A model generated the notes under the pieces. The model ran no database searches, was not told the origin of the DNA, and saw only the letters and a list, made by a program, of their open reading frames with translations. Below are positions 53,678 through 63,076 of a DNA stretch of 64,000 nt, in pieces. The position numbers and the translations under genes are program-made. The stretch spans positions 7,254,001 to 7,318,000 of the forward strand of contig OV277858.1 in NCBI GenBank assembly GCA_922989275.2, given 5' to 3'. Position 1 is the stretch's first letter. Each line of letters begins with the position of its first letter. Origin of the DNA: Gari tellinella (lineage: Eukaryota > Mollusca > Bivalvia > Cardiida > Psammobiidae).

Positions 53678-54832
53678 ATGAGTAGTGATGAGGAAGGGAA
53701 ATTAGGGGAAGCAGCAGGTGGTGCAACTGAGGATGAAGTGAAGTTTTTGCAGGCATTGCACTTGTTAGGTATTAAACCTAAGATCACCACAGCAGAGGAC
53801 TTAGGGAAAATAGCAAGTGTATTTAAAGGAGATACAAAGAAGGAACATGAGCCAATTAAGACTTCGGAAACTGCAGTTAAAGGAGGAAAGCATCACTACC
53901 CGAAATTTTCTATTTTCTATGGAGATGAAGGAAAGGGTGAAGTCACATGGGATACATTTAAGTATGAAGTGGAAGCAGTGGTGGTGGATGCTACTTACTC
54001 TGAAGAGCAGGTATTATTTGGAATTAGGAGGTCTTTGAAAGGAGGAGCTGCGGATAAACTTAGGAGGTTAGGTGCTGGTGTCTCGGTGTATCATGTCCTG
54101 GAAAAACTTGAATGTGACTACGGCACGGTGGAGACAAAAGAGGACATGATGAAGAAGTTTTACACATGTGAGCAGAAACCAAATGAAACTGTGGAATCAT
54201 ATGCATCGCGTCTAGAGGAGTTATTTGACAAAGCAGTAGAGCTTCATGGACTTAGTCGCACAGACACTGAAATACTTAAACAAGTCCTTCATTCCAACCT
54301 CAGAAAAGATTTAAAGAATATGTCTGTCTACCAATGCGACAAGATCATAAATTACGATCAGTTCAAGCGTGAACTTAGGAGAATAGAAGCAGACATGAAG
54401 ACAGGTAGTTCAGAAGAAAGAAAGCCATGTAAACCTGCAGTGCAGACAGATAAAAAGGACAAGACAGAATCTCCAGAAGTAGCCCAACTACTCAAACAGC
54501 TTAATGAGAGGATGGACAGAATTGAAAAGGGACAGCAGCCACAGCACCATGAACAGACTGATAGCCATTCACAACCATGGCAGAACTATCAAAGTTCAAA
54601 CTATCAAACCAGAGGCAGATGGCGTGGTGGTAGACATATGTCGAGAGGCAGAGGAAACATGAGAGGTTCATATCGCCCGCAAATACCTACAGCAAGTGAA
54701 ACCTTTGCACCTGTTTGCTTTTTATGCAAGAAGAAAGGACACGTACAGCATTATTGTCCGATCATTACAGCACAGTTAGTCTGCACTCAATGCCGAAAAA
54801 AAGGACATTTAAAGCCAGATTGCCCAAACTAG
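53678..54832 (+). CDS. gag: Gag polyprotein of the Ty3/gypsy element
   Basis: 384 codons from an ATG in AAGATGAGTAG context. Residues about 70-240 form the capsid-like region (FSIFYGDEGKGEVTWDTFKY, YSEEQVLFGIRRSLKG, VESYASRLEELFDKA), matching the retrotransposon gag fold. A Lys/Glu-rich linker and an Arg/Gly stretch (RGRWRGGRHMSRGRG) follow. The C-terminus has two CCHC zinc knuckles, CFLCKKKGHVQHYC and CTQCRKKGHLKPDC, as in nucleocapsid. The frame is intact. The pol frame overlaps its end in the -1 phase. Confidence 0.95.
   Translation: MSSDEEGKLGEAAGGATEDEVKFLQALHLLGIKPKITTAEDLGKIASVFKGDTKKEHEPIKTSETAVKGGKHHYPKFSIFYGDEGKGEVTWDTFKYEVEAVVVDATYSEEQVLFGIRRSLKGGAADKLRRLGAGVSVYHVLEKLECDYGTVETKEDMMKKFYTCEQKPNETVESYASRLEELFDKAVELHGLSRTDTEILKQVLHSNLRKDLKNMSVYQCDKIINYDQFKRELRRIEADMKTGSSEERKPCKPAVQTDKKDKTESPEVAQLLKQLNERMDRIEKGQQPQHHEQTDSHSQPWQNYQSSNYQTRGRWRGGRHMSRGRGNMRGSYRPQIPTASETFAPVCFLCKKKGHVQHYCPIITAQLVCTQCRKKGHLKPDCPN
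54796..54802 (+). promoter_or_regulatory. Slippery heptamer for -1 ribosomal frameshifting (gag to pol)
   Basis: Seven consecutive A placed as A AAA AAA in the gag frame (codons CGA AAA AAA), within the second zinc knuckle, 28 bases before the gag stop TAG begins. A -1 slip here enters exactly the frame that reads RTFKARLPKLVSAP and then the protease. A downstream stimulatory structure was not established. Confidence 0.75.
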
Positions 54833-56097
54833 TTAGTGCTCCTATCGTGGGATCTGACAAGAGCACTAGGGAAAATAACGGTCCCAATCTTGTTGGCGAA
54901 ACCAATGAAGTTGTTATCAAACTTGGCGATACTTCAACGAAATCACTTTTAGATACAGGAAGTTGCGTCAGCATTGTTTCAGAATCTTTTTATAAGGAGC
55001 ATATTTATGACACTGAAATTATGCCAGTTGGAAATATACTTAACATAGAGTGTGCGGATGGCCAGAATTTGCCTTATTTAGGTTACATTTTGACAGATAT
55101 TTGTGTCGAAGGAGGTTTACCTGAATCCAAGCCATTGCCATGTCTACTTCTTGTGTCACCTGACACAAGATATTCAGCTAGAACACCTGTCATTTTAGGG
55201 ACCAATGTACTTCAAGAATTAATGGATGAATGCAAGACAAACTTTGGCGATCAATTTCTACAGCGAGCCAAATTGAATACTCCTTGGTACCTGAGTTTTA
55301 GGGCTATTGTAATTAGAGAGAAAGAATTACGCAGAAACAAGAATATAATAGCCATTGTTAGGAGTGCTGCAGACCACAAGGTTACAATAAAACCTAATCA
55401 ATCTGTTGAGATACTTGGCTACACAGATAATGTATTGAATTTTCCTACATCAGCTGCTATTTTACAGGAAAGTGAAACTAGCCAGATACCATCATACATA
55501 GATGTTACACCAGCAGTGATACCTTATCAAGCTAGGAAAAATGAACCTGTTAAGGTTGTTTTAACAAATCTCACAACCAACACAGTGAACATAGCACCAA
55601 AGGCTATAGTTTGTGAGATCCAACCTGTTACTGTTGCAAGTGAAGTATTTGAAAAGATCGAAAGAGAGAATAAGACAAAATGTCCAGTATTTGATCAATT
55701 GAGAATTGACGAAAATAACTTATTAGATCCAGATCAAAAGAATCAACTTAAAGAACTTCTTCTCAAGCATGGGCTTATATTTGCAAAAGATGACATAGAC
55801 ATTGGGCAATGCAACATAATTAAACATAGGATAGACTTATTAGATGATACACCATTCAAGCAGAGACATAGAAGAATACCACCATCAATGATTGAGAATG
55901 TCAGACAGCATATCGAACAACTTTTAGCTGGAGGAATTATCAGACCGTCCAAATCTCCATGGACATCCAATGTTGTATTAGTCAAGAAAAAATCTGGCAA
56001 ATTAAGGCTCTGCGTTGATTATCGCTCATTGAATAACAAGACAATTAAGGACTCTTACGCCTTGCCAAGAATGGAGGAAAATACATTACAACTTTAG
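54802..56097 (+). CDS. pol: Pol part 1: protease and N-terminal RT
   Basis: Read in the -1 frame relative to gag. This frame is open from at least 54,715. The retropepsin site LLDTGSCVSIVSESFY has its catalytic Asp at 54,952-54,954, and a further folded region follows (ARTPVILGTNVLQELMDEC, the usual C-terminal protease strand ILG.N.L). RT begins near HRIDLLDDTPFKQRHRRIPP and continues IEQLLAGGIIRPSKSPWTSN, VVLVKKKSGKLRLCVDYRSL, NNKTIKDSYALPRMEE. It then runs into a stop at 56,095-56,097. The residues normally linking this block to the YITTLDM block are missing, and the rest of RT is in another frame. Frame change and loss suggest a deletion of 3n+1 bases. Confidence 0.93.
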   Translation, partial: RTFKARLPKLVSAPIVGSDKSTRENNGPNLVGETNEVVIKLGDTSTKSLLDTGSCVSIVSESFYKEHIYDTEIMPVGNILNIECADGQNLPYLGYILTDICVEGGLPESKPLPCLLLVSPDTRYSARTPVILGTNVLQELMDECKTNFGDQFLQRAKLNTPWYLSFRAIVIREKELRRNKNIIAIVRSAADHKVTIKPNQSVEILGYTDNVLNFPTSAAILQESETSQIPSYIDVTPAVIPYQARKNEPVKVVLTNLTTNTVNIAPKAIVCEIQPVTVASEVFEKIERENKTKCPVFDQLRIDENNLLDPDQKNQLKELLLKHGLIFAKDDIDIGQCNIIKHRIDLLDDTPFKQRHRRIPPSMIENVRQHIEQLLAGGIIRPSKSPWTSNVVLVKKKSGKLRLCVDYRSLNNKTIKDSYALPRMEENTLQL

Positions 56098-59000
56098 ATA
56101 TGAAGTCTGGATATCATCAGATAGAAGTCGAAGAACAGCATAAGGAACGGACTGCATTCACTGTCGGAGCTCTAGGTTTCTTCGAGTACAATAAGATGCC
56201 ATTTGGGCTTTCAAACGCGCCGGCTACCTACCAACGCATAATGCAGGACATTCTTAGCGACCTGAATATGAAAATTTGTCTTATTTACCTCGACGATGTA
56301 ATAATTTTCAGTGACAGCTTCGAACAACATCTAGAGCGATTAGATCTAATTTTGACCAGACTTTCAGAAGCAAATCTAAAACTAGCCCCAGAAAAATGCT
56401 CATTCTTCAAATCACGAATCAATTTCCTTGGCCATGTCGTAAGTGCAGACGGTGTAGAGACAGATCCAGAAAAAATAGAAAAAGTTAGAAACTGGCCTAC
56501 ACCAACCAATTCTGATGAACTGCGCTCATTCATATGTTTTGCAGGATATTATAGGAAATTCATAGAGAACTTCAGCAAGATAACAAAACCACTATCTGAC
56601 TTATTGCCACCAACATCAACTAAAAAGGGTCATAAGAAAGCTACAAAAGAATGGAAATGGACTGAAAATGAACAACACATATTTGAACATGTCAAACACC
56701 TTTTATCATCGCCTCCAGTATTAGCCTACCCAGATTTCTTACTACCATTTGAACTACATACAGACGCATCAGCAAAAGCTCTTGGAGCAGTCCTTTATCA
56801 GCTTCAAGATGGAAAGAAAAGAGTTATTGCGTATGCTAGTAGAGCTCTGAATAAGGCGGAGCAAAACTACAGCGCATTTAAACTTGAATTTTTAGCGCTG
56901 AAATGGTCAGTAACAGAGAAATTCAGTGATTATCTCATCGGAAATCATTTCAAGGTCTTAACCGACAACAATCCGCTGACATATGTACTAACTAGTGCAA
57001 AATTAGACGCCACAGGTCAGAGATGGGCAAGTGCACTAGCACAGTATTCTTTTGACATACAGTATCGTGCTGGAGTCAAGAACACGGATGCAGATACCAT
57101 GAGTAGATTTCCATACGAAAGGTTAACAGATCAAGAAAATGCTACAAGGATTTCTATAGAAGATAAAACGGTGAAAGCTATTTGTAACTGCATAACAGTT
57201 CCATTTATAGAAACATTACCATCAGCAAGTATCAACATAGCAGAAATGTTTGAGGAACAAGGACAGCCTTTAGCACAAAAAGAGATGAGGGAAATAAGAA
57301 AAGCTCAAAGAAGCGACAGTTTGATAGAGAAATGGAGACGTGCTGTCATAGACAACACAATTCCAGACGGCTATCTGAAGAAACATGACTTGACCATGAA
57401 AAAACAGTTCAAAAACTTTAGAATGAAAAGAGGTATTCTATTCAGAGTCATCAAGGAGCAGGAAAGTGAAATAGAACAATTGGTAGTGCCAGATAGTTAT
57501 AAGGATGAAATACTTACAAATCTTCATAACAATGTTGGCCATCCAGGTCAGGAAAGAACAGCCAGACTGACCAGAGACCGGTTTTATTGGCCTGGAGTAG
57601 GTTCAGACATTGCACAGTGGGTTACCAATTGTGACAGATGCATAAGAAGGAAGTCAACTATTGACAAAGCACCCTTGGTGAATGTGGAGAGCCATTACCC
57701 ATTAGATCTTGTGTGTATGGACTATTTAAGCCTGGAACCATCTAAAGGGAACATAGGGAACATTTTGATAATCACGGACCACTACACCAAATTTGCCAAA
57801 GCAGTTCCAACAAAAAATCAAACAGCTAAAACAGTCGCCGAAACACTTTATAACCATTTCTTTCTTCAATTCGGAATTCCAACACGACTTCATTCGGATC
57901 AAGGCGCAAACTTCGAAAGTGAAATTATCAGCGAACTATGTAAACTGATGAATATTAGGAAATCTCGGACTACACCATACCACCCACAGGGAAACGCTGG
58001 TCCAGAACGTTTCAATAGGACGCTTCTTAGCATGTTAGGTACCTTAGAGGAAGATCAAAAGAGTGATTGGAAGAAGTATGTTAATTCTTTCGTGTACTTC
58101 TACAACTGCACACCGCATGAAACAACCAAAATCTCACCTTTTGAACTCCTTTTCGGAAGAAAGCCAAGACTGCCAATTGATGCCACTTTTGAAGATGCTA
58201 GACAAACATCAAAGAAACCTCAAGATGCATATTTACAAGATCTCCAAGAAAGAATAGAGTATACTCACCAAATAGTTAAGGAACACAGAACAAAATCATG
58301 CAACAAACAGAAGAAATATTATGATAGGAAAACCAAAGTAGTTCAAATGACAGTTGGAGATAAAGTGCTTGTGAAGAAATTGTCATTTGGAGGAAAGCAC
58401 AAAATCAAAGACAAGTTTGAAACTGATACCTATGTTATCATAGATCAGCCAAGGCCTGACATACCTGTGTATTGTGTAAGATCAGAAGAGTCTGGGAGAG
58501 AAAGAACATTGCACAGAAACCATCTACTTCTGATAGATAATCAGAATGACAGAGATGATTTAGATCCAGAGGGTCAGAACAGTGAACACAAAATGGGTGC
58601 ATCCAAAGTAGAGCTTGATAGTAAGCACACACAGAGTGACGTCACTGAAGTAATAGAAGAAGAAGATGATGAAGACTCGGACAGTGATGGAGATGAGTAT
58701 GTTGTTCATACATACCTGCATGGGGACGCCCATAATCCAGAGCCAGTCACCAGTCAAAGTGAAGAGGGGAGTAATGACTTAGAAACGGTCATAATTATTG
58801 ATGAACCTGCGTTAGACAGCATAGAGGTTACAGATCAAGAAGAACAGGGAGAAGATGCAATGATAGATGATGTTGAAGGTGCGGAGCACATTCAGGATGA
58901 AAATACCCAGACAGACACAGAAGCCTTGAATGAAACAGAGAGTGTAGAAACAGAAAATGTCCCAGATACAGAATATGTGGAAGAGATCATTTTGGATAAG

Positions 59001-59240
59001 GACTTGAAGGATGATGAACCAACAGTTCAACCGGTTAAGGAACCTCCCAAGCCCTTACCTAGAAAATCCACTCGGGACAGAAAACCACCAGATAGGTACG
59101 GGGTACCCATTCTCTATAATGTGGTCCCTAGACCAGTTGATTTTAAAATTCAAGCTTTAGAAGCTTTAATCAAGTCAGGAGTGTTAAATGAAGTTGACAG
59201 TGACAAAGCTCATGACTTGATTACAACTGTGATGAAATGA
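56079..59240 (+). CDS. pol: Pol part 2: RT palm, RNase H, integrase and acidic tail
   Basis: 1,046 codons from the internal ATG at 56,100; RT similarity starts slightly earlier (KYITTLD, from 56,079). Numbering from that ATG: RT YLDD at 63-66; RNase H Asp222, Glu263 and Asp289 (ELHTDASAKALG, KLEFLALK, LTDNNPLTYV); integrase zinc HHCC at His476, His481, Cys511, Cys514; catalytic DD35E at Asp541, Asp600, Glu636; then a C-terminal DKVLVKKLSFGGKHK region of the GPY/F type. Residues about 760-985 are unusually acidic, and the end carries PRKSTRDRKPPDRYG. Apart from the break before it, the frame is intact. Confidence 0.95.
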   Translation, partial: KYITTLDMKSGYHQIEVEEQHKERTAFTVGALGFFEYNKMPFGLSNAPATYQRIMQDILSDLNMKICLIYLDDVIIFSDSFEQHLERLDLILTRLSEANLKLAPEKCSFFKSRINFLGHVVSADGVETDPEKIEKVRNWPTPTNSDELRSFICFAGYYRKFIENFSKITKPLSDLLPPTSTKKGHKKATKEWKWTENEQHIFEHVKHLLSSPPVLAYPDFLLPFELHTDASAKALGAVLYQLQDGKKRVIAYASRALNKAEQNYSAFKLEFLALKWSVTEKFSDYLIGNHFKVLTDNNPLTYVLTSAKLDATGQRWASALAQYSFDIQYRAGVKNTDADTMSRFPYERLTDQENATRISIEDKTVKAICNCITVPFIETLPSASINIAEMFEEQGQPLAQKEMREIRKAQRSDSLIEKWRRAVIDNTIPDGYLKKHDLTMKKQFKNFRMKRGILFRVIKEQESEIEQLVVPDSYKDEILTNLHNNVGHPGQERTARLTRDRFYWPGVGSDIAQWVTNCDRCIRRKSTIDKAPLVNVESHYPLDLVCMDYLSLEPSKGNIGNILIITDHYTKFAKAVPTKNQTAKTVAETLYNHFFLQFGIPTRLHSDQGANFESEIISELCKLMNIRKSRTTPYHPQGNAGPERFNRTLLSMLGTLEEDQKSDWKKYVNSFVYFYNCTPHETTKISPFELLFGRKPRLPIDATFEDARQTSKKPQDAYLQDLQERIEYTHQIVKEHRTKSCNKQKKYYDRKTKVVQMTVGDKVLVKKLSFGGKHKIKDKFETDTYVIIDQPRPDIPVYCVRSEESGRERTLHRNHLLLIDNQNDRDDLDPEGQNSEHKMGASKVELDSKHTQSDVTEVIEEEDDEDSDSDGDEYVVHTYLHGDAHNPEPVTSQSEEGSNDLETVIIIDEPALDSIEVTDQEEQGEDAMIDDVEGAEHIQDENTQTDTEALNETESVETENVPDTEYVEEIILDKDLKDDEPTVQPVKEPPKPLPRKSTRDRKPPDRYGVPILYNVVPRPVDFKIQALEALIKSGVLNEVDSDKAHDLITTVMK

Positions 59241-59750
59241 ATTATATGTATAGATTAGTATTTTAATTTGATTTTATAGTATTTTGTAGTTGAAATTAGT
59301 TGTAATGTAAAAGTTACAATGTCAGTATTATGTAAGATTATCTATGTTTTCTCATTATACTGGTAAGAAGTCTAAACACCTAAACTTGTCATGTCACAGT
59401 CCTTTGAGCAAGGGGATGAGATATATTAAGAAATAATTTCAAACTACATTGAAGTTTGTATATATATAAATGGAAAGTTAGAGCTGTAAGTTAAGTCATG
59501 TTTATGTTATTCATAGGCATATTTAGAAATGCATTTATATTAATTTGCATTATTTTGTATAAGTAAAGGCTTATATAGGACATATTAGGAGTTAAAATGT
59601 TTGAAGATATAATTTCTTTTTGACATTATACAAGGACAAGAGACTGTTGACATGGACATTGACGATTGACAGAAACTTTGTTTTGATGGAATATTTATTT
59701 TGTTTTGTGTTGGTTAATGGCGGGTCGTCATTTCAGAAAGAGGGGGAGTG
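59241..59750 (+). other. Retrotransposon 3' non-coding region with polypurine tract
   Basis: AT-rich, no ORF. It ends in AGAAAGAGGGGGAGTG (59,735-59,750) directly before the 3' LTR, the expected plus-strand primer. No envelope-like sequence. Confidence 0.88.
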
Positions 59751-60722
59751 TGTGATCAGGTTGTGTTTTCGGTCATTTCGGTAGTTTTATCTTTTCACTC
59801 ATTTTAATCCAAGTTCGATAACTCTTTAGCTCTTTGACGTCATTCCGCACGATATTCAGTTGTACAATTAGATTTGAGAGGGAAACATCTCTGAAGAAAA
59901 CATAATTAAATATATTTTCTAGGTTTAAAAAGTTAAATACAGGTTTGTATCGTTACTATGAATTAGCAACGAATTGGCACAGGTTGTAATGAGCTTCTGC
60001 TTTATTGTTTTCAACGCGTAGTGAAGTTATTTCACTCCGGCTTGTCTGTAGCGTAATGTATTTTCGCGAATCGAAATAGCAGCAATTGTCATTTCTGTAC
60101 CTTCTGTTTATGATATTTGACTAACCAGAATAACATTATTTGCAGTTTAAGCACCTACAGTGAGTGTGTGAGTTGGCAGAGTTGGGGAGGAGTGGTAACT
60201 GCGTTTAGTTCCATAAACTAGTAAGTGGGTGGAGTATTGTGTATTTGTTATAAGTTTGTATTGTAAAGCCCATTCATTATCAGACCTGCATTTAGGAAGC
60301 AATAGTTTGTTATTATGTGTTTGCAACCATAACATAACATAACAGCTAGTTATGGGATGTTATGCTGTTGGCAACCACATAACTTTATATTTTACCCCAT
60401 AGTGTTTCATGCCCTATTTCATAAGGAATAGTAAAGGCGTTTATTTACATGTTATTGTTATTACCATGTGTCATGTTTTATATTCATGCCAGCAGGGTTT
60501 AGAATTATTTGGCATGATTACTCATGTATTCATTATTATTTTCAGATTGCAGTCTGTTGTCAACTTGCAGTTGAGTCGAGTTGAGTTAAGACTGTGCATT
60601 GTATATACCATCATCCTACATATCCATTACCATCATCCATTGACCATGTAACATTCGTAAATGAAGATTTCAACCTACTTCTGGCTTGTCTTGCTTTAAT
60701 GGACCCTCAGAGCTAGGCTACA
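59751..60722 (+). repeat. 3' LTR (972 bp)
   Basis: TGTGATCAGGTTGTG...GAGCTAGGCTACA. Nearly identical to the 5' LTR. Followed by ATACGAAAGAAGACTC, the interrupted start of a CA-rich repeat. Confidence 0.97.
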
Positions 60723-60802
60723 ATACGAAAGAAGACTCAAGCAGGAAACGCAACACAAACAATACACCCATCTCTAAAGCAGAACACACACACAGCCATA
60801 CC

Positions 60803-60840
<38 letters not shown>

Positions 60841-60956
60841 ATCCCACAATCCAAACAGAAAACAATACGCAAAACAAACATAAAGCAAAGTGAACATAGG
60901 AGCCCGCCTTGGTACGGTCAGCAGCAATCAATAATTAATTATAAATTAACCATTAA
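60723..60956 (+). repeat. CA-rich dispersed repeat, copy 4 (target of the LTR element insertion)
   Basis: ATACGAAAGAAGACTCAAGC, AACACACACACAGCCATACC, a (CA)n tract, AGGAGCCCGCCTTGGTACGG and ATAATTAATTATAAATTAAC correspond to the first half of copy 2. The right side stops where satellite sequence starts. Confidence 0.75.
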
Positions 60957-61812
60957 CAACCCCCCAACATCCTAACCAAATATATGATCGATGGTGTCTA
61001 CTTAAACCACCCAACATCCTAACGGAATATATGATGGTGTCTACTTAAACCCCCAAACATCCTAACCAAATATATGATGGTGTCTACTTAAAAAACAACA
61101 ACATCCTAACCAAATATATGTTGGTGTCTACTTAAAAACCCCAACATCCTTCCCAAATATATGATGGTGTCTACTTAAACCCCCTAACATTCTTTCGGAA
61201 TATATGATAGTGTCTACTTAAACCCCCCATCATCCTAACCAAATATATGATGGTGTCTACTTAAACCCCCAACATCCTAACCAAATATATGTTGGTGTCT
61301 ACTTAAAAAACCCAACATCCTTACCAAATATATATTGGTGTCTACTTAACCGCCCCCCAAACATCCTTACCAAATATATGTTGGTGTCTACTTAACCCCC
61401 AAACATCCTAACGAAATATATGTTGGTGTCTACTTAAACCCCCCCCAACATCCTTACAAATATATGTTGGTGTCTACTTAAACCCAGAAACATCCTAACC
61501 AAATATATGTTGGTGTCTACTTACCCCCCCCCAAACATCCTTACCAAATATATGTTGGTGTCTACTTAACCCCCAAACATCCTAACGAAATATATGTTGT
61601 TGCCTACTTAAACCCCCCCAAACATTCTTACCAAATATATGTTGGTGTCTACTTAAACCCAGAAACATCCTAACCAAATATATGTTGGTGTCTACTTACC
61701 CCCCCCACCCAACATCCTAACTAAATATATGTTGGTGTCTACTTAAACCCCCCCAACATCCTTACAAAATATAAGTTGGTGTCTACTTAAACCCCCCAAC
61801 ATCCTAACCAAA
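60957..61812 (+). repeat. Satellite array, about 19 units of roughly 44 bp
   Basis: Unit: CCCCCAACATCCTAACCAAA, TATATGTTGG, TGTCTACTTAAA. The TGTCTACTTA phrase recurs about every 41-47 bases; units differ mainly in C-run length and single bases. One diverged unit lies at 50,088-50,135 on the other side of the LTR element. Non-coding. Confidence 0.92.
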
Positions 61813-61814
61813 TT

Positions 61815-63076
61815 TTATAAGTAATACAGTTTTTCCCGGTGTAAATGAGGATTAATTTTATTCCCAGCTGAAGAAAATCATAATGCCTGAGCTGTTATCT
61901 CTCATTTTCTGAGTTTAATATTACATTTTTAGTTCACCAGAGCTTATGTCTGAGTCCTGACTTAATTTCTATAGCAACTTTCGACGCTATGGATAAAACG
62001 ATGGAAAATATCTAAAAAACTAAGATTTGAAGATTTTTCGAGAGGGTGTTATTAGACTGGTCATATTTTTCTAATGCCAGATGCACGATAATGCTACCCT
62101 TTTGTATGTATTTGAGTAATTTCTTTTATTTTTTGCAAATGCACCATCTGGTTGCGAGTGGCTTTAAGAAGTCACATATTTGGCTATATCTTTCTGTCAG
62201 TGCCATGTCCTTCATAAAATTTAGGTCACACTTGAAGCTTGGTCATGTGGGATCTTAAAGTAGGTAAAATCGCAAAACTATGGGATATGCCGTCAGTCAT
62301 TGTGTTACACAAGCTGTTCTCACCTTGCGGACGGAGATATCCAAAAATATTGAGGGGGGGGGGGGGTGTTGAGATTACCTTATCTGTCTGGACGGACAAG
62401 ACAAATTATTTGATGTTAATTAGATAACGAATCCATTGGGAACAATAAATGAACATTATTGTGGTGTTTCATGGGATGACGTAACGACCGAGTCTAGGAT
62501 TGAAATGTTATTACTTATTAAGCGAGTCTTGGCGTGCTAAATAATTTTTCTATTCTAGCCAAGGTTTAGATCAGTTTGTCTCATACAACGACTAGTGTCA
62601 GGTTCTTTTTCTCACATAACCAATAGTTTTAATCTATTTTAGCTCATCAAAGCATGACAAGAAATTGTGTTTGATTATAGGGACAGCAATAATCTCTGAT
62701 GGAGGAATGAGGTAAGTTTTTTGACATCTCTCTTTTAGTCGAAACTCTTCAAAAGTTATTAAAAAATTATGAACCAATGCAAATTAAGGAAAAATCTGTT
62801 TGTGTCAAAATGTAGGGTTACAAATCTCATCGGATTTTAATGCAACTGGGTCAAAATGTTGATCTCAATTATATCTAGGTCATGAATGAATATGGGAAAT
62901 GTCCGGTCAAAAATCATATCAGACAACATTTGTTAACAGCTAGAAGCTAAAAATCTTTTTAAATGTTGATGAAACTTGGTAAAAATGTTTTTTATTGATA
63001 TCTAGGTCAGGGTTGAATGTTGGTTGTGTCGGGTCAAAATATAGGTCACTGGGTCAAATCATAAGAATACATTTTT
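61815..63076. other. Non-coding stretch with decayed units of the GGTCA-rich repeat
   Basis: The first 750 bases hold no recognized element apart from a poly-G run at 62,355-62,366. From about 62,740 there are diverged units with ATATCTAGGTCA, GGTCAAAA and TACAAATCTCATCGG phrases, like those of the array that starts at 63,170. Confidence 0.45.

Larger units (their letters stand above)
50136..60722 (+). mobile_element. Full-length Ty3/gypsy LTR retrotransposon (10.6 kb), recent insertion, pol disrupted
   Basis: The two LTRs are both 972 bp, begin TGTGA and end CTACA, and differ at about nine positions by eye, so they are about 99% identical. ATAC precedes the left LTR and follows the right LTR (4-bp duplication; a 5-bp AATAC reading is possible if the boundary is shifted by one). 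Internal order is primer site, 2.6-kb leader, gag, protease, RT, RNase H, integrase, polypurine tract, the domain order of Ty3/gypsy. It is defective because RT is frame-shifted with a small deletion near 56,075. No envelope-like frame exists. Confidence 0.97.

Noticed and set aside
59241..59750. Envelope gene after pol
   Set aside because: No ORF or membrane-protein signature between the pol stop and the polypurine tract.
50136..60722. Identity with the bivalve Steamer element
   Set aside because: Steamer, as I recall, has much shorter LTRs and a shorter total length; this element has 972-bp LTRs and a 2.55-kb leader.
60957..61812. Regular 44-bp repeats resembling a CRISPR array
   Set aside because: There are no unique spacers: the whole unit repeats head to tail, and the genome is eukaryotic. 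It is a satellite.
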